This document shows positions 7,568-16,592 of a stretch of DNA of 34,736 bases, in pieces. The DNA lies in the NCBI GenBank assembly GCA_024639645.1, contig JAHEIB010000012.1:1-34736 (forward strand). The letters run 5' to 3'. The translations under genes and the position numbers were made by a program. The notes under the pieces are model-generated. The model did not search any database. It was not told the origin of the DNA and saw only the letters and a list, made by a program, of their open reading frames with translations. Origin of the DNA: Deltaproteobacteria bacterium (lineage in GTDB: Bacteria > Desulfobacterota > Desulfobacteria > Desulfobacterales > B30-G6). Numbering within the stretch: position 1 is the first letter of the stretch; the number at the start of each line of letters is the position of its first letter.

Positions 7568-8641
7568 ATGATAAAATCAGTGATTAACAATAACCGGGGC
7601 GTTGCCCTGATCATCACCCTTTCCATTATTGCCGTGCTGGTGGTCACGACGCTGGAACTGAATCGCAAAGCCCGTTCATCCATCTATGTTTCAAGTGCTT
7701 TTCGGGAAAGAATTCAATTGAAGCAGATGGCCATGTCGGGCGTGCATGCCGCTATGGCGCTTCTGATCAAAGACAAGGAAAATTCCGACATCGATTCTAT
7801 TCAGGAGGATTGGGCCAATCCGGAGAAAATAGAAGAACTTCTCATTGAAATGCCGTTCGATTTCGGAAGGGTGCGGGTGTCGATTGTGGATGAGCTGGGG
7901 AAGATCCAAGTGAATTCACTGGTGAAGTTTCCAGATGGCCGTGATTTCAATGAATCTCAGCGGCAGATGTGGGAGCACTTCCTGAGCCTTGCCATTCCTG
8001 TCATGGAGCGAACCGATGACACGGCCCCCACACCCATCATCAACTCACTCAAAGACTGGCTCGACCGTGAAGATGACGACTTGATTACCGGCTTGAGTGG
8101 GGCTGAGTCAGAATATTACCTTGATTTGTCTCCACCCTATGAAAGTCAAAATGGACCGTTCCATCACCTGGGAGAACTCATGCTGGTCAAGGGCATAACC
8201 CCTGATTTATTTGAGGGTGTGGGAGGTGTTCCCGGTATCGCGGCGTACATGACGGTATGGGGTGTGACGGCAAGCACGGACAACCAGTTTACCTTCAACG
8301 GGGCCATCAATATCGGCACCGCTGATCTACCGGTTATCGCAGCCATTCTACCGGCGGAGGACGAACACCTGGCGCAGTCGATATTCGAGTACCGGGCGGA
8401 AATGTCGGACGGTAAATATGTCCATAATCTTTCCAATCCCACATGGTATAAGGAGGCGCCTGGTTGTGGTGACCTTGATATAGACCCCAAGCTTATCCGG
8501 ACCACGAGCGACCTGTTTAGCGTACGTGCCGAAGCCGAGGCAAAAGGTATGACCTTGACGGCTGAGGTGCTTGTAAAACGGGTCACAGAAAAGAAAACTG
8601 GCAAGTGGTATGGCAAAATCTTGAGTTTTCAGGAAGAATAA
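7568..8641 (+). CDS. gspK: Pseudopilus tip protein GspK
   Basis: 357 residues, the usual size of this largest minor pseudopilin. The leader ends RG|VALIITLSIIAVLVV; as in other GspK proteins the residue at +5 is not Glu, consistent with its terminal position on the pseudopilus. The SGVHAAMALL segment and an IQVNSL segment after DELGK match the family. GspK caps the tip with GspI and GspJ. It starts 2 bases after gspJ. Confidence 0.92.
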   Translation: MIKSVINNNRGVALIITLSIIAVLVVTTLELNRKARSSIYVSSAFRERIQLKQMAMSGVHAAMALLIKDKENSDIDSIQEDWANPEKIEELLIEMPFDFGRVRVSIVDELGKIQVNSLVKFPDGRDFNESQRQMWEHFLSLAIPVMERTDDTAPTPIINSLKDWLDREDDDLITGLSGAESEYYLDLSPPYESQNGPFHHLGELMLVKGITPDLFEGVGGVPGIAAYMTVWGVTASTDNQFTFNGAINIGTADLPVIAAILPAEDEHLAQSIFEYRAEMSDGKYVHNLSNPTWYKEAPGCGDLDIDPKLIRTTSDLFSVRAEAEAKGMTLTAEVLVKRVTEKKTGKWYGKILSFQEE

Positions 8642-8702
8642 GGTATGTATATCATTTGGTACTTTGCGTATTGTAATCTTATCGGGTAAGCGGATAAAAT
8701 TT

Positions 8703-10157
8703 ATGGGCAGAAAAATACTGGGTCTGGATATTCGTTACGATGCAGTTTCCGCTGTTGTAGTGAAGAGCAGCATGAGCGGCAGCTGGATAGAAAGCTATGC
8801 CCGCGTTCCCATTTCAGTAAAGGAGGCCTCCTTTGAAGAAGAACTGAAACGGTCTCTTGAGGCTATCTGCGGACCGATTGATATTACCAATGCGGTCTGC
8901 ATTGTGGCATTGCCGGCTGTTGATGTGACCTATCGAAATCTGAAGGCTCCCTTTAAAGAAGTCAAGAAAGTAAGACAGATACTCCCGTTTGAACTGGAAA
9001 CAGATCTTCCTTACCAGGCCGAAGATATTGTATTTGATTTCAATATGCTTGAAGTCTCTTTGGAGACAGATACACCACAGCTTTTTGCCGCAGCAATAGA
9101 GAAAAAGCACAGTACTGCCCTGATCGATCTTCTGAATTCATTCAAAATTGAACCGGACATACTGACGATTGGTGGATATGCCATGGGCCAATACCTGTCC
9201 CGGTTGTCCGGAGAAAAGCATTGCCAGGTGTTTCTGGATTTCGACGACATCTACACAACCATGGTCCTGTCCTTATCGGGCGATGTCTGCCTGGTTCGCA
9301 CTTTTTCGACTCCGGCTTCAGACAAATCAAAACGCTACGCCATCTGCTCCCAGATAAAAAGAACCCTGCTGGCATTTGAGCAGAAAACCAGGTTGGATTG
9401 TGACATCGACGAAATTCGAATTACCGGGTTATATGCAACTGCGGCAGATGTTGTCCAGGACCTTGAAGACTTTTTTGGCGCACCTGTCACCCGTGTCGAT
9501 CTTATGAAGAGTTCCGGAAAGATCGAGCTTTCTTCAAAAGAAACAAGCTGGGAACCACATCTCATGGATGGCGCCTTATCACTGGTGCTGAACGAATTGT
9601 CAGGGCTTGGTGTTTTGAATTTCAGACAAGGCCGGATGGCCATGGAAAAGGTCTGGCTCGAAAACAAAAAAGATATACTGAAGACGTGCTGCTTGGCAGG
9701 CGTTGTTGCTTTATTGTTCCTGGGGAACAGTATCATCCATTACTATACGCTGAAAAAACGTGTTGAGACAAAGCAGAGTCAAATACTGGAGATCTTTCAG
9801 ACGACCTTCCCGGCGGTAACCCAAATTGTGGACCCTGTTCACCAGATGCGGGTAAAATTGGAAGAGGTGGCCAAGCGCATATCGCAGCCAGGTGAATTTA
9901 CAACATCGGTCAAGACGATAGATATTTTGAACGACATCAGTCGCCTCGTACCGGAAAAGCAGGATGTGGAACTGGTGAGTATTGTTGTGGGTTCGGAGAC
10001 TGTCGTCATTTCAGGCAATACCGACACATTCAACGCCGTTGATGATATGAAGAACCGGTTGGAAGGGGCGGACATATTTAATAACGTGTCCATCAGTTCG
10101 GCAAACATGGATAAATCCGGCACGCGTGTACGGTTTAAATTGAAGGTTGTCCTATGA
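8703..10157 (+). CDS. gspL: Type II secretion assembly protein GspL (PilM-like cytoplasmic domain)
   Basis: About 484 residues from the ATG at 8703, where the protein begins MGRKILGLDIRYDAVSAVVV, the first strand of the actin-like PilM fold. A TTG 39 bases upstream would add 13 residues and is less likely. The cytoplasmic PilM/GspL domain covers roughly 1-320, one membrane helix lies near 327-349 (GVVALLFLGNSIIHYY), and a PilN-like coiled coil plus ferredoxin-like periplasmic domain follows. GspL anchors the GspE ATPase to the inner-membrane platform and binds GspM. It overlaps gspM by ATGA. Confidence 0.88.
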   Translation: MGRKILGLDIRYDAVSAVVVKSSMSGSWIESYARVPISVKEASFEEELKRSLEAICGPIDITNAVCIVALPAVDVTYRNLKAPFKEVKKVRQILPFELETDLPYQAEDIVFDFNMLEVSLETDTPQLFAAAIEKKHSTALIDLLNSFKIEPDILTIGGYAMGQYLSRLSGEKHCQVFLDFDDIYTTMVLSLSGDVCLVRTFSTPASDKSKRYAICSQIKRTLLAFEQKTRLDCDIDEIRITGLYATAADVVQDLEDFFGAPVTRVDLMKSSGKIELSSKETSWEPHLMDGALSLVLNELSGLGVLNFRQGRMAMEKVWLENKKDILKTCCLAGVVALLFLGNSIIHYYTLKKRVETKQSQILEIFQTTFPAVTQIVDPVHQMRVKLEEVAKRISQPGEFTTSVKTIDILNDISRLVPEKQDVELVSIVVGSETVVISGNTDTFNAVDDMKNRLEGADIFNNVSISSANMDKSGTRVRFKLKVVL

Positions 10158-10702
10158 TTAAAAGGCTTCGCCCATTCTTAGCCAAGCTGAGCAAGCGAGA
10201 GAAGATGGCCATCGGTATCGGTATCGGGTTTGTCGGTATCTTCATTTTCGTTCAAGTTGCTATTTTCCCGTTTATAGATACCCGGGAAAGGCTTCAGCGA
10301 AGACTGGTTTCTCATACAAAAAGTTATGATGAGATCAAGCAGTTACGATTAAAATATCTGGAGCTGCAGAATCGTGCAGATAATTCCAAAACGCAGATTG
10401 ACCGGCGGCAAAGGGGATTTACTTTATTTTCTTTTCTCGACAAGCTTGCTGGGGAGGTTGGCATAAAAGAACGCATCACCTATATGAAACCATCGTCGAC
10501 AAAACAGAAGGATACGCCCTACAGTCTTTCCCTGGTGGAGATGAAACTAAATGGTATTACCATGGAACAGATTACCCGGTTTCTGTATCGAATCGAAACA
10601 TCACCTAATATGATTAATGTACAACGATTATCTCTCAACAAGAAGGAAGAAAAAGAAGGACTGCTGAACGTGATTCTACAGGTGGAAACATTTGAAATTT
10701 GA
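10154..10702 (+). CDS. gspM: Type II secretion protein GspM (PilO-like)
   Basis: 182 residues: a short cytoplasmic N-terminus (LSKREKMAIGIG), one membrane helix (about 20-42), a coiled coil (about 45-90) and a small alpha/beta periplasmic domain, the standard GspM/PilO architecture. The start codon overlaps the gspL stop (ATGA), supporting coupling with its binding partner. The stop TGA shares its last two bases with the first bases of the palindromic element that follows. Sequence conservation in this family is low, so the call leans on topology and position. Confidence 0.85.
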   Translation: MIKRLRPFLAKLSKREKMAIGIGIGFVGIFIFVQVAIFPFIDTRERLQRRLVSHTKSYDEIKQLRLKYLELQNRADNSKTQIDRRQRGFTLFSFLDKLAGEVGIKERITYMKPSSTKQKDTPYSLSLVEMKLNGITMEQITRFLYRIETSPNMINVQRLSLNKKEEKEGLLNVILQVETFEI

Positions 10703-10851
10703 CGGTCTCGTAAAAAGCCTGAATTCTGTGTTGTGCTGCATGCTGCAATCATTCAAGGTGCGATACGTTCGCATCATGATTAAAAAATTTGCACCCCTTG
10801 AACTTGAACTTTTTGCGAAACCGTCTAATATGGACTTTTTGCAGATTCATC
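10701..10851. repeat. Long imperfect palindrome with terminal inverted repeats, copy 2
   Basis: The left arm GACGGTCTCGTAAAAAG (10701-10717) pairs with CTTTTTGCGAAACCGTC (10809-10825), 15 of 17, and more weakly with a further arm at 10833-10851. A central palindrome AATCAT (10747-10752)/ATGATT (10776-10781) encloses TGCGATACGTTCGCA. Ends, centre and the duplicated right arm match the element at 396-649; that copy carries about 100 extra bases. It fills almost all of the gap between gspM and gspN, so the operon transcript must read through a large hairpin. Confidence 0.75.
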
Positions 10852-10862
10852 AAACTTAGTTT

Positions 10863-11729
10863 ATGAAAAATCTTAAATTATTGATAGGCTACATCGCTTT
10901 TACCTTGCTTGCAACCGGGTGTTTCCTCTATCTTCTGTTTCCATCGGAAGCGTTCAAGGGTGTGGTGTCCACCTACCTTCTAAAAATGTTGCCAGGTTAT
11001 CAGTTCCAGTTCGACCGTCTGAAGCCGGCACTGCCTTTGGGGCTCGGTTTCGAGACGGTAAATGTCTTACAAGACGATCTCAGACTGGCTAAAATCGACA
11101 GACTGAATGTGGCACCCCGGATTGTTTCCCTCTTGTCATCCAGGAAAACAATCAATTATCATGGTAGGGCCTATCAGGGCTTCATAAAGGGGCACATGGA
11201 TGTAAATGCGTCTGATAAAAGTAAGCAGACAGATGTGTTTATCAAACTGGCAGATATACAGTTATCCGATATCACCTACCTTCAGGAGCGGCTGGGGAGA
11301 AAAGTATCTGGATTTCTGAATGCAGATGTGGACCTCATCGACAACAATGGGCCCAAAAGGAGTTTAAAGGGCAAACTGGATCTTGCGGATGTGCGCATCG
11401 AGTTGTCGAATCCCATTATCAATATTCAGGAAGTGGTTCTCAATCTTGTTGAGGCTGAATTTAATGTCAATAAAAAGGTCTTTTCACTGAAACGTCTGGA
11501 AGCACTGGGTGGGCAGGTAGAAGGCAACCTCACAGGGACCGTCATGATTCGGAAACCCATGAGCATGAGCCGCATTAATTTGCGGGGCTCGATTTTTCCG
11601 CAGGAAGTATTGCTGGCGGGCATCAAGGATTTTTTGCCAGGAAACCTTTTCAATCAGCAGATGGGTGATAAAGGGATTCCCATCCGCATATACGGGACCA
11701 TCGAAAAACCGAAATTTTCATTCAGGTAA
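10863..11729 (+). CDS. gspN: Type II secretion protein GspN
   Basis: 288 residues with an N-terminal membrane anchor (about 7-27) and a beta-rich periplasmic body with AsmA-like strand repeats (LADVRIELSNP, GGQVEGNLTGTV). This matches GspN, an accessory, often dispensable T2SS component found in several deltaproteobacterial gsp operons. It begins 11 bases after the palindromic element and ends 25 bases before the ATG of gspC. The identity rests mainly on position and architecture. Confidence 0.8.
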   Translation: MKNLKLLIGYIAFTLLATGCFLYLLFPSEAFKGVVSTYLLKMLPGYQFQFDRLKPALPLGLGFETVNVLQDDLRLAKIDRLNVAPRIVSLLSSRKTINYHGRAYQGFIKGHMDVNASDKSKQTDVFIKLADIQLSDITYLQERLGRKVSGFLNADVDLIDNNGPKRSLKGKLDLADVRIELSNPIINIQEVVLNLVEAEFNVNKKVFSLKRLEALGGQVEGNLTGTVMIRKPMSMSRINLRGSIFPQEVLLAGIKDFLPGNLFNQQMGDKGIPIRIYGTIEKPKFSFR

Positions 11730-11754
11730 TGGGTCATCAATTGTTAAGGTATTT

Positions 11755-12624
11755 ATGAAAACCTATTTAATATTCATCAATCTATTTCTTTTGACCGGGG
11801 CATCCTATCTCGGCGTCAGTTCGTTTTATCAAGTGGTCGGCGCAAAGTTTGAGGTCATCAGCCCTTCTATGGAAGATAGCGAAAAAAAAGCAGCCCCGGC
11901 CAGAAAATCTGTCAAGCCGCTGTCCGAGTACAAGGCCATTGAAGCGCGTAACCTGTTCAGACTTTCGGATAAGCAGGCGGGGGCGCCCGAGTCGGCCAAG
12001 GTCGATATCGAAGCACTCGAAGAGACCAAGCTGCAGTTGAAGCTCTGGGGCACGGTAACCGGAAATGGCCAATATGACTCTGCAGTTATCGAAGATGTGA
12101 AACAGCGTGTGCAAAAGCTTTACCACAGGGAAGATGCCATACAGAATGCCGTCGTCAAAGAGATTCACAGGGAAAAGGTTGTTCTGGAAGTGAATGGCGG
12201 TTTTGAAGTGCTGCAAATGGAGAAGATGCAGGCAAGAGCCGGTGGCGGTAGAATTGCCAGACAGACTAGCAACAAAAAGCTGGAAGGATCCCAGGTGTCT
12301 GGATCCAAAAACTTTTCTTTGAAGCGGGAGCGGATCGATGCAGCTGTGAATGATCTGGGCAATTTGATGAAACAGGTACGCATTCGACCGCATTTTAAAA
12401 ATGGTCAATCCGACGGATTGACGCTTTCGGGTATTCGATCCAATTCCATATTCGGTGAAATGGGGTTCAGGAACGGCGATGTCATTGTCGGTGTGGATGG
12501 CAAGAATATCGAATCCGTGGATGACGCACTGAGTCTGTACAAGAACTTGCAGTCAGCAGATAACGTTCAGGTTGAGATTCGGAGAAGGGGACGGTTGCAG
12601 ACGCTAAATTATTCGGTGGAGTAA
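11755..12624 (+). CDS. gspC: Type II secretion inner-membrane protein GspC with PDZ domain
   Basis: 289 residues from the ATG at 11755, preceded by TAAGGT; the open frame extends 30 codons further up into gspN but that part lacks GspC features. A membrane anchor (about 5-25) is followed by a homology region around EYKAIEARNLFRL and LKLWGTVTG, and a C-terminal PDZ domain (about 205-289: LSGIRSNSIFGEMGFRNGD, VQVEIRRRGRLQTLNY). GspC links the inner-membrane platform to the secretin through the HR domain and may select substrates with the PDZ domain. A Lys/Arg-rich linker (about 155-200) joins the two. Confidence 0.92.
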   Translation: MKTYLIFINLFLLTGASYLGVSSFYQVVGAKFEVISPSMEDSEKKAAPARKSVKPLSEYKAIEARNLFRLSDKQAGAPESAKVDIEALEETKLQLKLWGTVTGNGQYDSAVIEDVKQRVQKLYHREDAIQNAVVKEIHREKVVLEVNGGFEVLQMEKMQARAGGGRIARQTSNKKLEGSQVSGSKNFSLKRERIDAAVNDLGNLMKQVRIRPHFKNGQSDGLTLSGIRSNSIFGEMGFRNGDVIVGVDGKNIESVDDALSLYKNLQSADNVQVEIRRRGRLQTLNYSVE

Positions 12625-12710
12625 TTATTGAAGGATTTCAGTTTCCGAGTGACATGAAGGGAAATATCAGCGCTTAATGTTATTAAAATAGAGGTTTGAA
12701 TAGGATTTTT

Positions 12711-14681
12711 ATGAAATCACATCAATTAATAGCAATAATTGTTGTGGCTGTCTTAATGGTGTTTTTACTGATGCAGCCTGCAGTTGGTGCTGAAAAAAAG
12801 GCCGGCCAGACCGATAGATTGGTATCGATCGATTTTAACAATGTCGATCTCAATGTTCTGATCAAATTTATCAGTGAACTCACCGGCAAAAACTTTGTTA
12901 TCGACCAACGCGTGAAGGGTAAAGCCACCATCATTTCACCTTCCAAGATATCGATTGTTGAGGCGTACAAGGTATTTGAGTCGGTTCTCGAAGTGCATGG
13001 ATTTACCACCATACCGGCCGGCAAGATCATTAAAATTGTTCCGTCTCCGGACGCCCGATCTAAAAATATCGAAACACGCCTCCGAGAGGAATCCGGTGCC
13101 GCCGCAGACAAGGTCGTAACCCAGCTTATCCCTCTGAAATATGCCACCGCATCTGAAATAAAGAAACTGTTTGCCCCACTGGTATCCAAAAGCAGCATCA
13201 TTCTCGATTATTCGCCCACCAACACCCTGATCGTGACGGATGTTTATTCAAACATCCAGCGTCTGACCAAGATTTTGGAAGCCATCGATATCTTAAAATC
13301 CGGCCAGGAATTAAGTATTGTAAGCCTGGTTTACGCGGATGCCCAGAATATGGCCAAGACACTTGGTTCCATATTCGGTGCCGCGGTGTCGAAAACCCAA
13401 AAAAGTGCTGGCCCGACCAGGCTTATCAAGTTTGTTGCCGATGATCGTACCAACACGCTTATCATTCTTGCCAGTGAAGGGGATACCATTAAAATCAAAG
13501 ACCTTATCGCGGTTCTTGATACGGAAACCCCCAAAGGCAAGGAAACCATTCATGTCTATTACCTTGAAAATGCCATAGCAGAAGATCTCGCAAGTGTTCT
13601 GGAGGCCCTGCCCAGCAAGAAAACGGACAGCAAGACAGCCAAGGCAGCGCCTGTTGTGTCGTCAAAGGTTCGCATCATGGCAGACAAGGTCACTAACAGC
13701 CTGATCATCACGGCTGAAAAAGACGATTACCAGACATTGGAAGCGGTGATTAAAAAACTCGATATTCCCCGGTCCATGGTTTATATCGAATGTCTCATCA
13801 TGGAGGTGGATGTCGAAAAAGATTTTCTATTGGGAACCGAATGGGTTGTTGGCGACAAGTTTCGTTTTAACGGAGACTCCTATGGCGCCGCAGGCGGTTT
13901 CAGCGGGAGCGATCCCGGATATTCCAACCTGCGAGGACTTTCCGGAGGTCTTACAGGAATTGCATCTTATCCCCCAGGATATTCCATGGGCGTGTTTGGA
14001 GATTCCATCAGTGTGGGTGGCGTAACCTTTCCGAGTCTGGGAGCCATTGTTCAGGCCTACAAGAGAGACAAAGACGTCAATATCCTTTCGACACCTCAAA
14101 TTTTGACAACGGATAATCAGGAGGCCACCATCAATGTGGGCAAAAATGTTCCCTACCAGACACGGTCTGCGGCTGAATCCGGTACCGAAACGTATAGTTC
14201 CTATGAATACAAAGACGTGGGCGTCATACTGAAAATTACACCCCACAGCACCCAGGAAAAATTTGTACGTCTGGTCATCAATCTGCAAGTGACACAGCTC
14301 GATGATTTGGCTACAAGCACGGCGGACCGGCCCACGACATTTAAACGGACCATCGATACCACGGTGATTGTCAAAGACGAAGAAACCGTGGTCATTGGCG
14401 GTCTCATCGATGACAGGACGACAAAAACGAGCTATGGGGTGCCTTGCCTGGGGGACATTCCCATCATCGGGTGGGCGTTCAAGACCGATAATGATGCCTT
14501 AGAAAAAACGAATCTTTTTATATTTCTGACACCCCGGGTGGTGGTCAACCCGGTCGAAGCCCAGGCATTATACGAAATGAAGTTAAAACAGATGGAGGCA
14601 GCTGAAAAGGATCAAAGAGGAAAGACGATTGAGGATGAGCGCCAGGAAAGCATCGAAGCCATTGATGCACTCCAAGAGTAA
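12711..14681 (+). CDS. gspD: Type II secretion outer-membrane secretin GspD
   Basis: 656 residues from the ATG at 12711 (AGGA at 12702-12705); a TTG 15 bases earlier is less likely. The signal peptide ends PAVGA near residue 27. Domains in order: N0 (SIDFNNVDLNVLIKFISELT), three KH-like N1-N3 domains (TNTLIVTD, TNTLIILA and TNSLIITA repeats mark them), and the secretin barrel with VPYQTRSAAESG, KDVGVILKITP, TVVIGGLIDD and the closing GDIPIIGWAF / LFIFLTPRVV motifs. It forms the multimeric gated channel in the outer membrane. A glycine/serine-rich stretch (about 385-430) corresponds to the gate region. The short C-terminal tail is acidic. Confidence 0.96.
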   Translation: MKSHQLIAIIVVAVLMVFLLMQPAVGAEKKAGQTDRLVSIDFNNVDLNVLIKFISELTGKNFVIDQRVKGKATIISPSKISIVEAYKVFESVLEVHGFTTIPAGKIIKIVPSPDARSKNIETRLREESGAAADKVVTQLIPLKYATASEIKKLFAPLVSKSSIILDYSPTNTLIVTDVYSNIQRLTKILEAIDILKSGQELSIVSLVYADAQNMAKTLGSIFGAAVSKTQKSAGPTRLIKFVADDRTNTLIILASEGDTIKIKDLIAVLDTETPKGKETIHVYYLENAIAEDLASVLEALPSKKTDSKTAKAAPVVSSKVRIMADKVTNSLIITAEKDDYQTLEAVIKKLDIPRSMVYIECLIMEVDVEKDFLLGTEWVVGDKFRFNGDSYGAAGGFSGSDPGYSNLRGLSGGLTGIASYPPGYSMGVFGDSISVGGVTFPSLGAIVQAYKRDKDVNILSTPQILTTDNQEATINVGKNVPYQTRSAAESGTETYSSYEYKDVGVILKITPHSTQEKFVRLVINLQVTQLDDLATSTADRPTTFKRTIDTTVIVKDEETVVIGGLIDDRTTKTSYGVPCLGDIPIIGWAFKTDNDALEKTNLFIFLTPRVVVNPVEAQALYEMKLKQMEAAEKDQRGKTIEDERQESIEAIDALQE

Positions 14682-14694
14682 TCAAAAGAGTCCT

Positions 14695-16455
14695 ATGACA
14701 ACACCACTTACCCAAATTCTGAAGCAACACTGCCATGTCTCCGATAGTGACATAGAGGAGGCCCTCAAGGTTCAGGAAGAAAAAGGTGGTGATATCGGCA
14801 GCATCCTTATCATAAAAAAGGTGATCTCTGAAAAACAGCTATTAAAGGCCCTTGGTATCCAGTACGATATTCCTTTCTGGGCAAAGCTGCCCCTGGAGGC
14901 CATTGGCAAGGATTTTGCCCATAAGGTACCGAGCTCTTTCTTAAAAAAGCATCAGATCGTACCCCTGGAGAAAAGAAGCCAAAACATGGAGGACGGCGTG
15001 TCAGGCGGGGGGGCGGATGTCTTGGGTTTTGATATGGATTCAGGTGGCGACGGGATCTTCATCGCTAGCAGCGATCCGGACAATTTTCAGCCCATGGATG
15101 ATCTTGCCCGGCTTCTTGGTATCGACACGTATGACATGGTACTGGCGCCCAAGGACGAAATCATCTCCGCCATCAATCTGTCTTACGATTTCAACAGGGA
15201 TTCTGCTGAACAGCTCGTTCAGAACATGGAAGAAAGCGGCAGTATGATTATCAGTGAAATTGAGGATACCGCCGATCTTCTGGATGATACCAGTGACGCA
15301 CCCATCATCAAGCTCGTCAACCACATTATCTCGCAATCCATCAAGGCCAGAGCCAGCGATATTCACATCGAACCTTATCAGGAAAGTTTTAAAGTACGCT
15401 ACCGGGTCGACGGTATCCTGTATGACCTGCTCACGCCTCCCAAGTGGATTCAGGCTTCCCTTATTTCCAGGATCAAAGTGATGGCAAAAATGAATATTGC
15501 CGAGAAACGTCTACCCCAGGATGGGCGCATAAACCTGAAGATCGGGAATCAGGAAATCGATGTGCGTGTATCCACGATCCCCACGTCATTTGGTGAAAGG
15601 GTGGTCATGCGTTTGCTGAACAAGACGAGTTCTCTGATGACACTCAGCGAGCTTGGGCTGGATGCGGAAATGCTCGAGACAGTGAAAAAACTTGTTGTAT
15701 CACCCAATGGGATGATTCTGATGACCGGGCCAACTGGGAGCGGCAAGACCACAACCTTATATGCGGTACTTTCCTCCATTAACTCTCCGGATATCAATAT
15801 CATTACCATCGAGGATCCTATTGAGTATCAGATCGAAGGTATCAGTCAGATACAGGTGAATCCCAAAATTGATCTGACATTTGCCAGAGGTCTGCGTTCC
15901 ATTGTCCGGCAGGATCCGGACGTGGTGCTGGTGGGTGAAATCCGTGATCATGAAACAGCTGAAATTGCTGTCCAGTCCGCCCTGACAGGACACCTGGTGT
16001 TTTCGACACTCCACACCAACGATTCGGCCGGTGCCATCACACGTCTGGTGGACATTGGTATCGAACCGTTTTTGATTTCATCATCCGTCATCGCCGTTGC
16101 CGCCCAGCGGCTGGTTAGGGTGCTCTGCGAAGACTGCAAGGAGTCCCACCAACCAGATGAGACCATGCTTATGACCATCGGCATTCCAAGTGAGGCAATC
16201 CATGCATCTGAAGTATATAGGGCCGTTGGCTGTGAGAAGTGCTTTCACACAGGCTACCGTGGACGTGTCGGTATCTATGAGCTGATGCTGATGGGTCAGG
16301 AGTTGAAGAGTCTTATTCTCAAATCCTATGATGCGAACCGGATTATGGAGGAAGCCAGAAAACTGAACATGGTCAGTCTGCGGCAGGCGGGTATCCAAAA
16401 AGTACTAATGGGTGTCACCACCATCGAAGAGGTCCTCAGGGTGACACAAACGTGA
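14695..16455 (+). CDS. gspE: Type II secretion ATPase GspE
   Basis: 586 residues from the ATG at 14695, 13 bases after gspD stops; an upstream in-frame ATG at 14629 would overlap gspD. The N-terminal GspE_N domain (1-95, EEALKVQEEKGGDIGSIL) is followed by an acidic Gly/Asp-rich insert (about 95-121), then the ASDIHIEPY block, Walker A GPTGSGKT (345-352), Asp box EDPIEYQIEG, Walker B RQDPDVVLVGEIRD, His box TGHLVFSTLHTND, and a four-cysteine zinc motif (CEDC and CEKC). It powers the pseudopilus from the cytoplasm. It is the last core gsp gene here. Confidence 0.96.
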   Translation: MTTPLTQILKQHCHVSDSDIEEALKVQEEKGGDIGSILIIKKVISEKQLLKALGIQYDIPFWAKLPLEAIGKDFAHKVPSSFLKKHQIVPLEKRSQNMEDGVSGGGADVLGFDMDSGGDGIFIASSDPDNFQPMDDLARLLGIDTYDMVLAPKDEIISAINLSYDFNRDSAEQLVQNMEESGSMIISEIEDTADLLDDTSDAPIIKLVNHIISQSIKARASDIHIEPYQESFKVRYRVDGILYDLLTPPKWIQASLISRIKVMAKMNIAEKRLPQDGRINLKIGNQEIDVRVSTIPTSFGERVVMRLLNKTSSLMTLSELGLDAEMLETVKKLVVSPNGMILMTGPTGSGKTTTLYAVLSSINSPDINIITIEDPIEYQIEGISQIQVNPKIDLTFARGLRSIVRQDPDVVLVGEIRDHETAEIAVQSALTGHLVFSTLHTNDSAGAITRLVDIGIEPFLISSSVIAVAAQRLVRVLCEDCKESHQPDETMLMTIGIPSEAIHASEVYRAVGCEKCFHTGYRGRVGIYELMLMGQELKSLILKSYDANRIMEEARKLNMVSLRQAGIQKVLMGVTTIEEVLRVTQT

Positions 16456-16474
16456 TGAATTCCTAAAGATGAAC

Positions 16475-16592
16475 GTTCAACATCGAACGCTGAACATCGA
16501 ACATCGAATGAAAAAAAATATTCAATACCGACCTCTGATTCTTCATCTTTTAAATTCAATATTCGATGTTGGACGTTCGATGTTCGATGTTC
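16475..16592. repeat. Imperfect inverted repeat built from GAACATC / GATGTTC units
   Basis: Left arm 16475-16509 is a run of CATCGAAC-type units; right arm about 16554-16592 carries the complement (TTCGATGTT units). A short A-rich loop separates them. The unit is a frequent intergenic palindrome in environmental deltaproteobacterial genomes (from memory), and a fragment GAACATCGAACG recurs at about 27790. It sits between gspE and the TPR gene and overlaps the 5' part of that reading frame, giving the open frame an unlikely N-terminus of repeat-derived residues. Confidence 0.65.
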
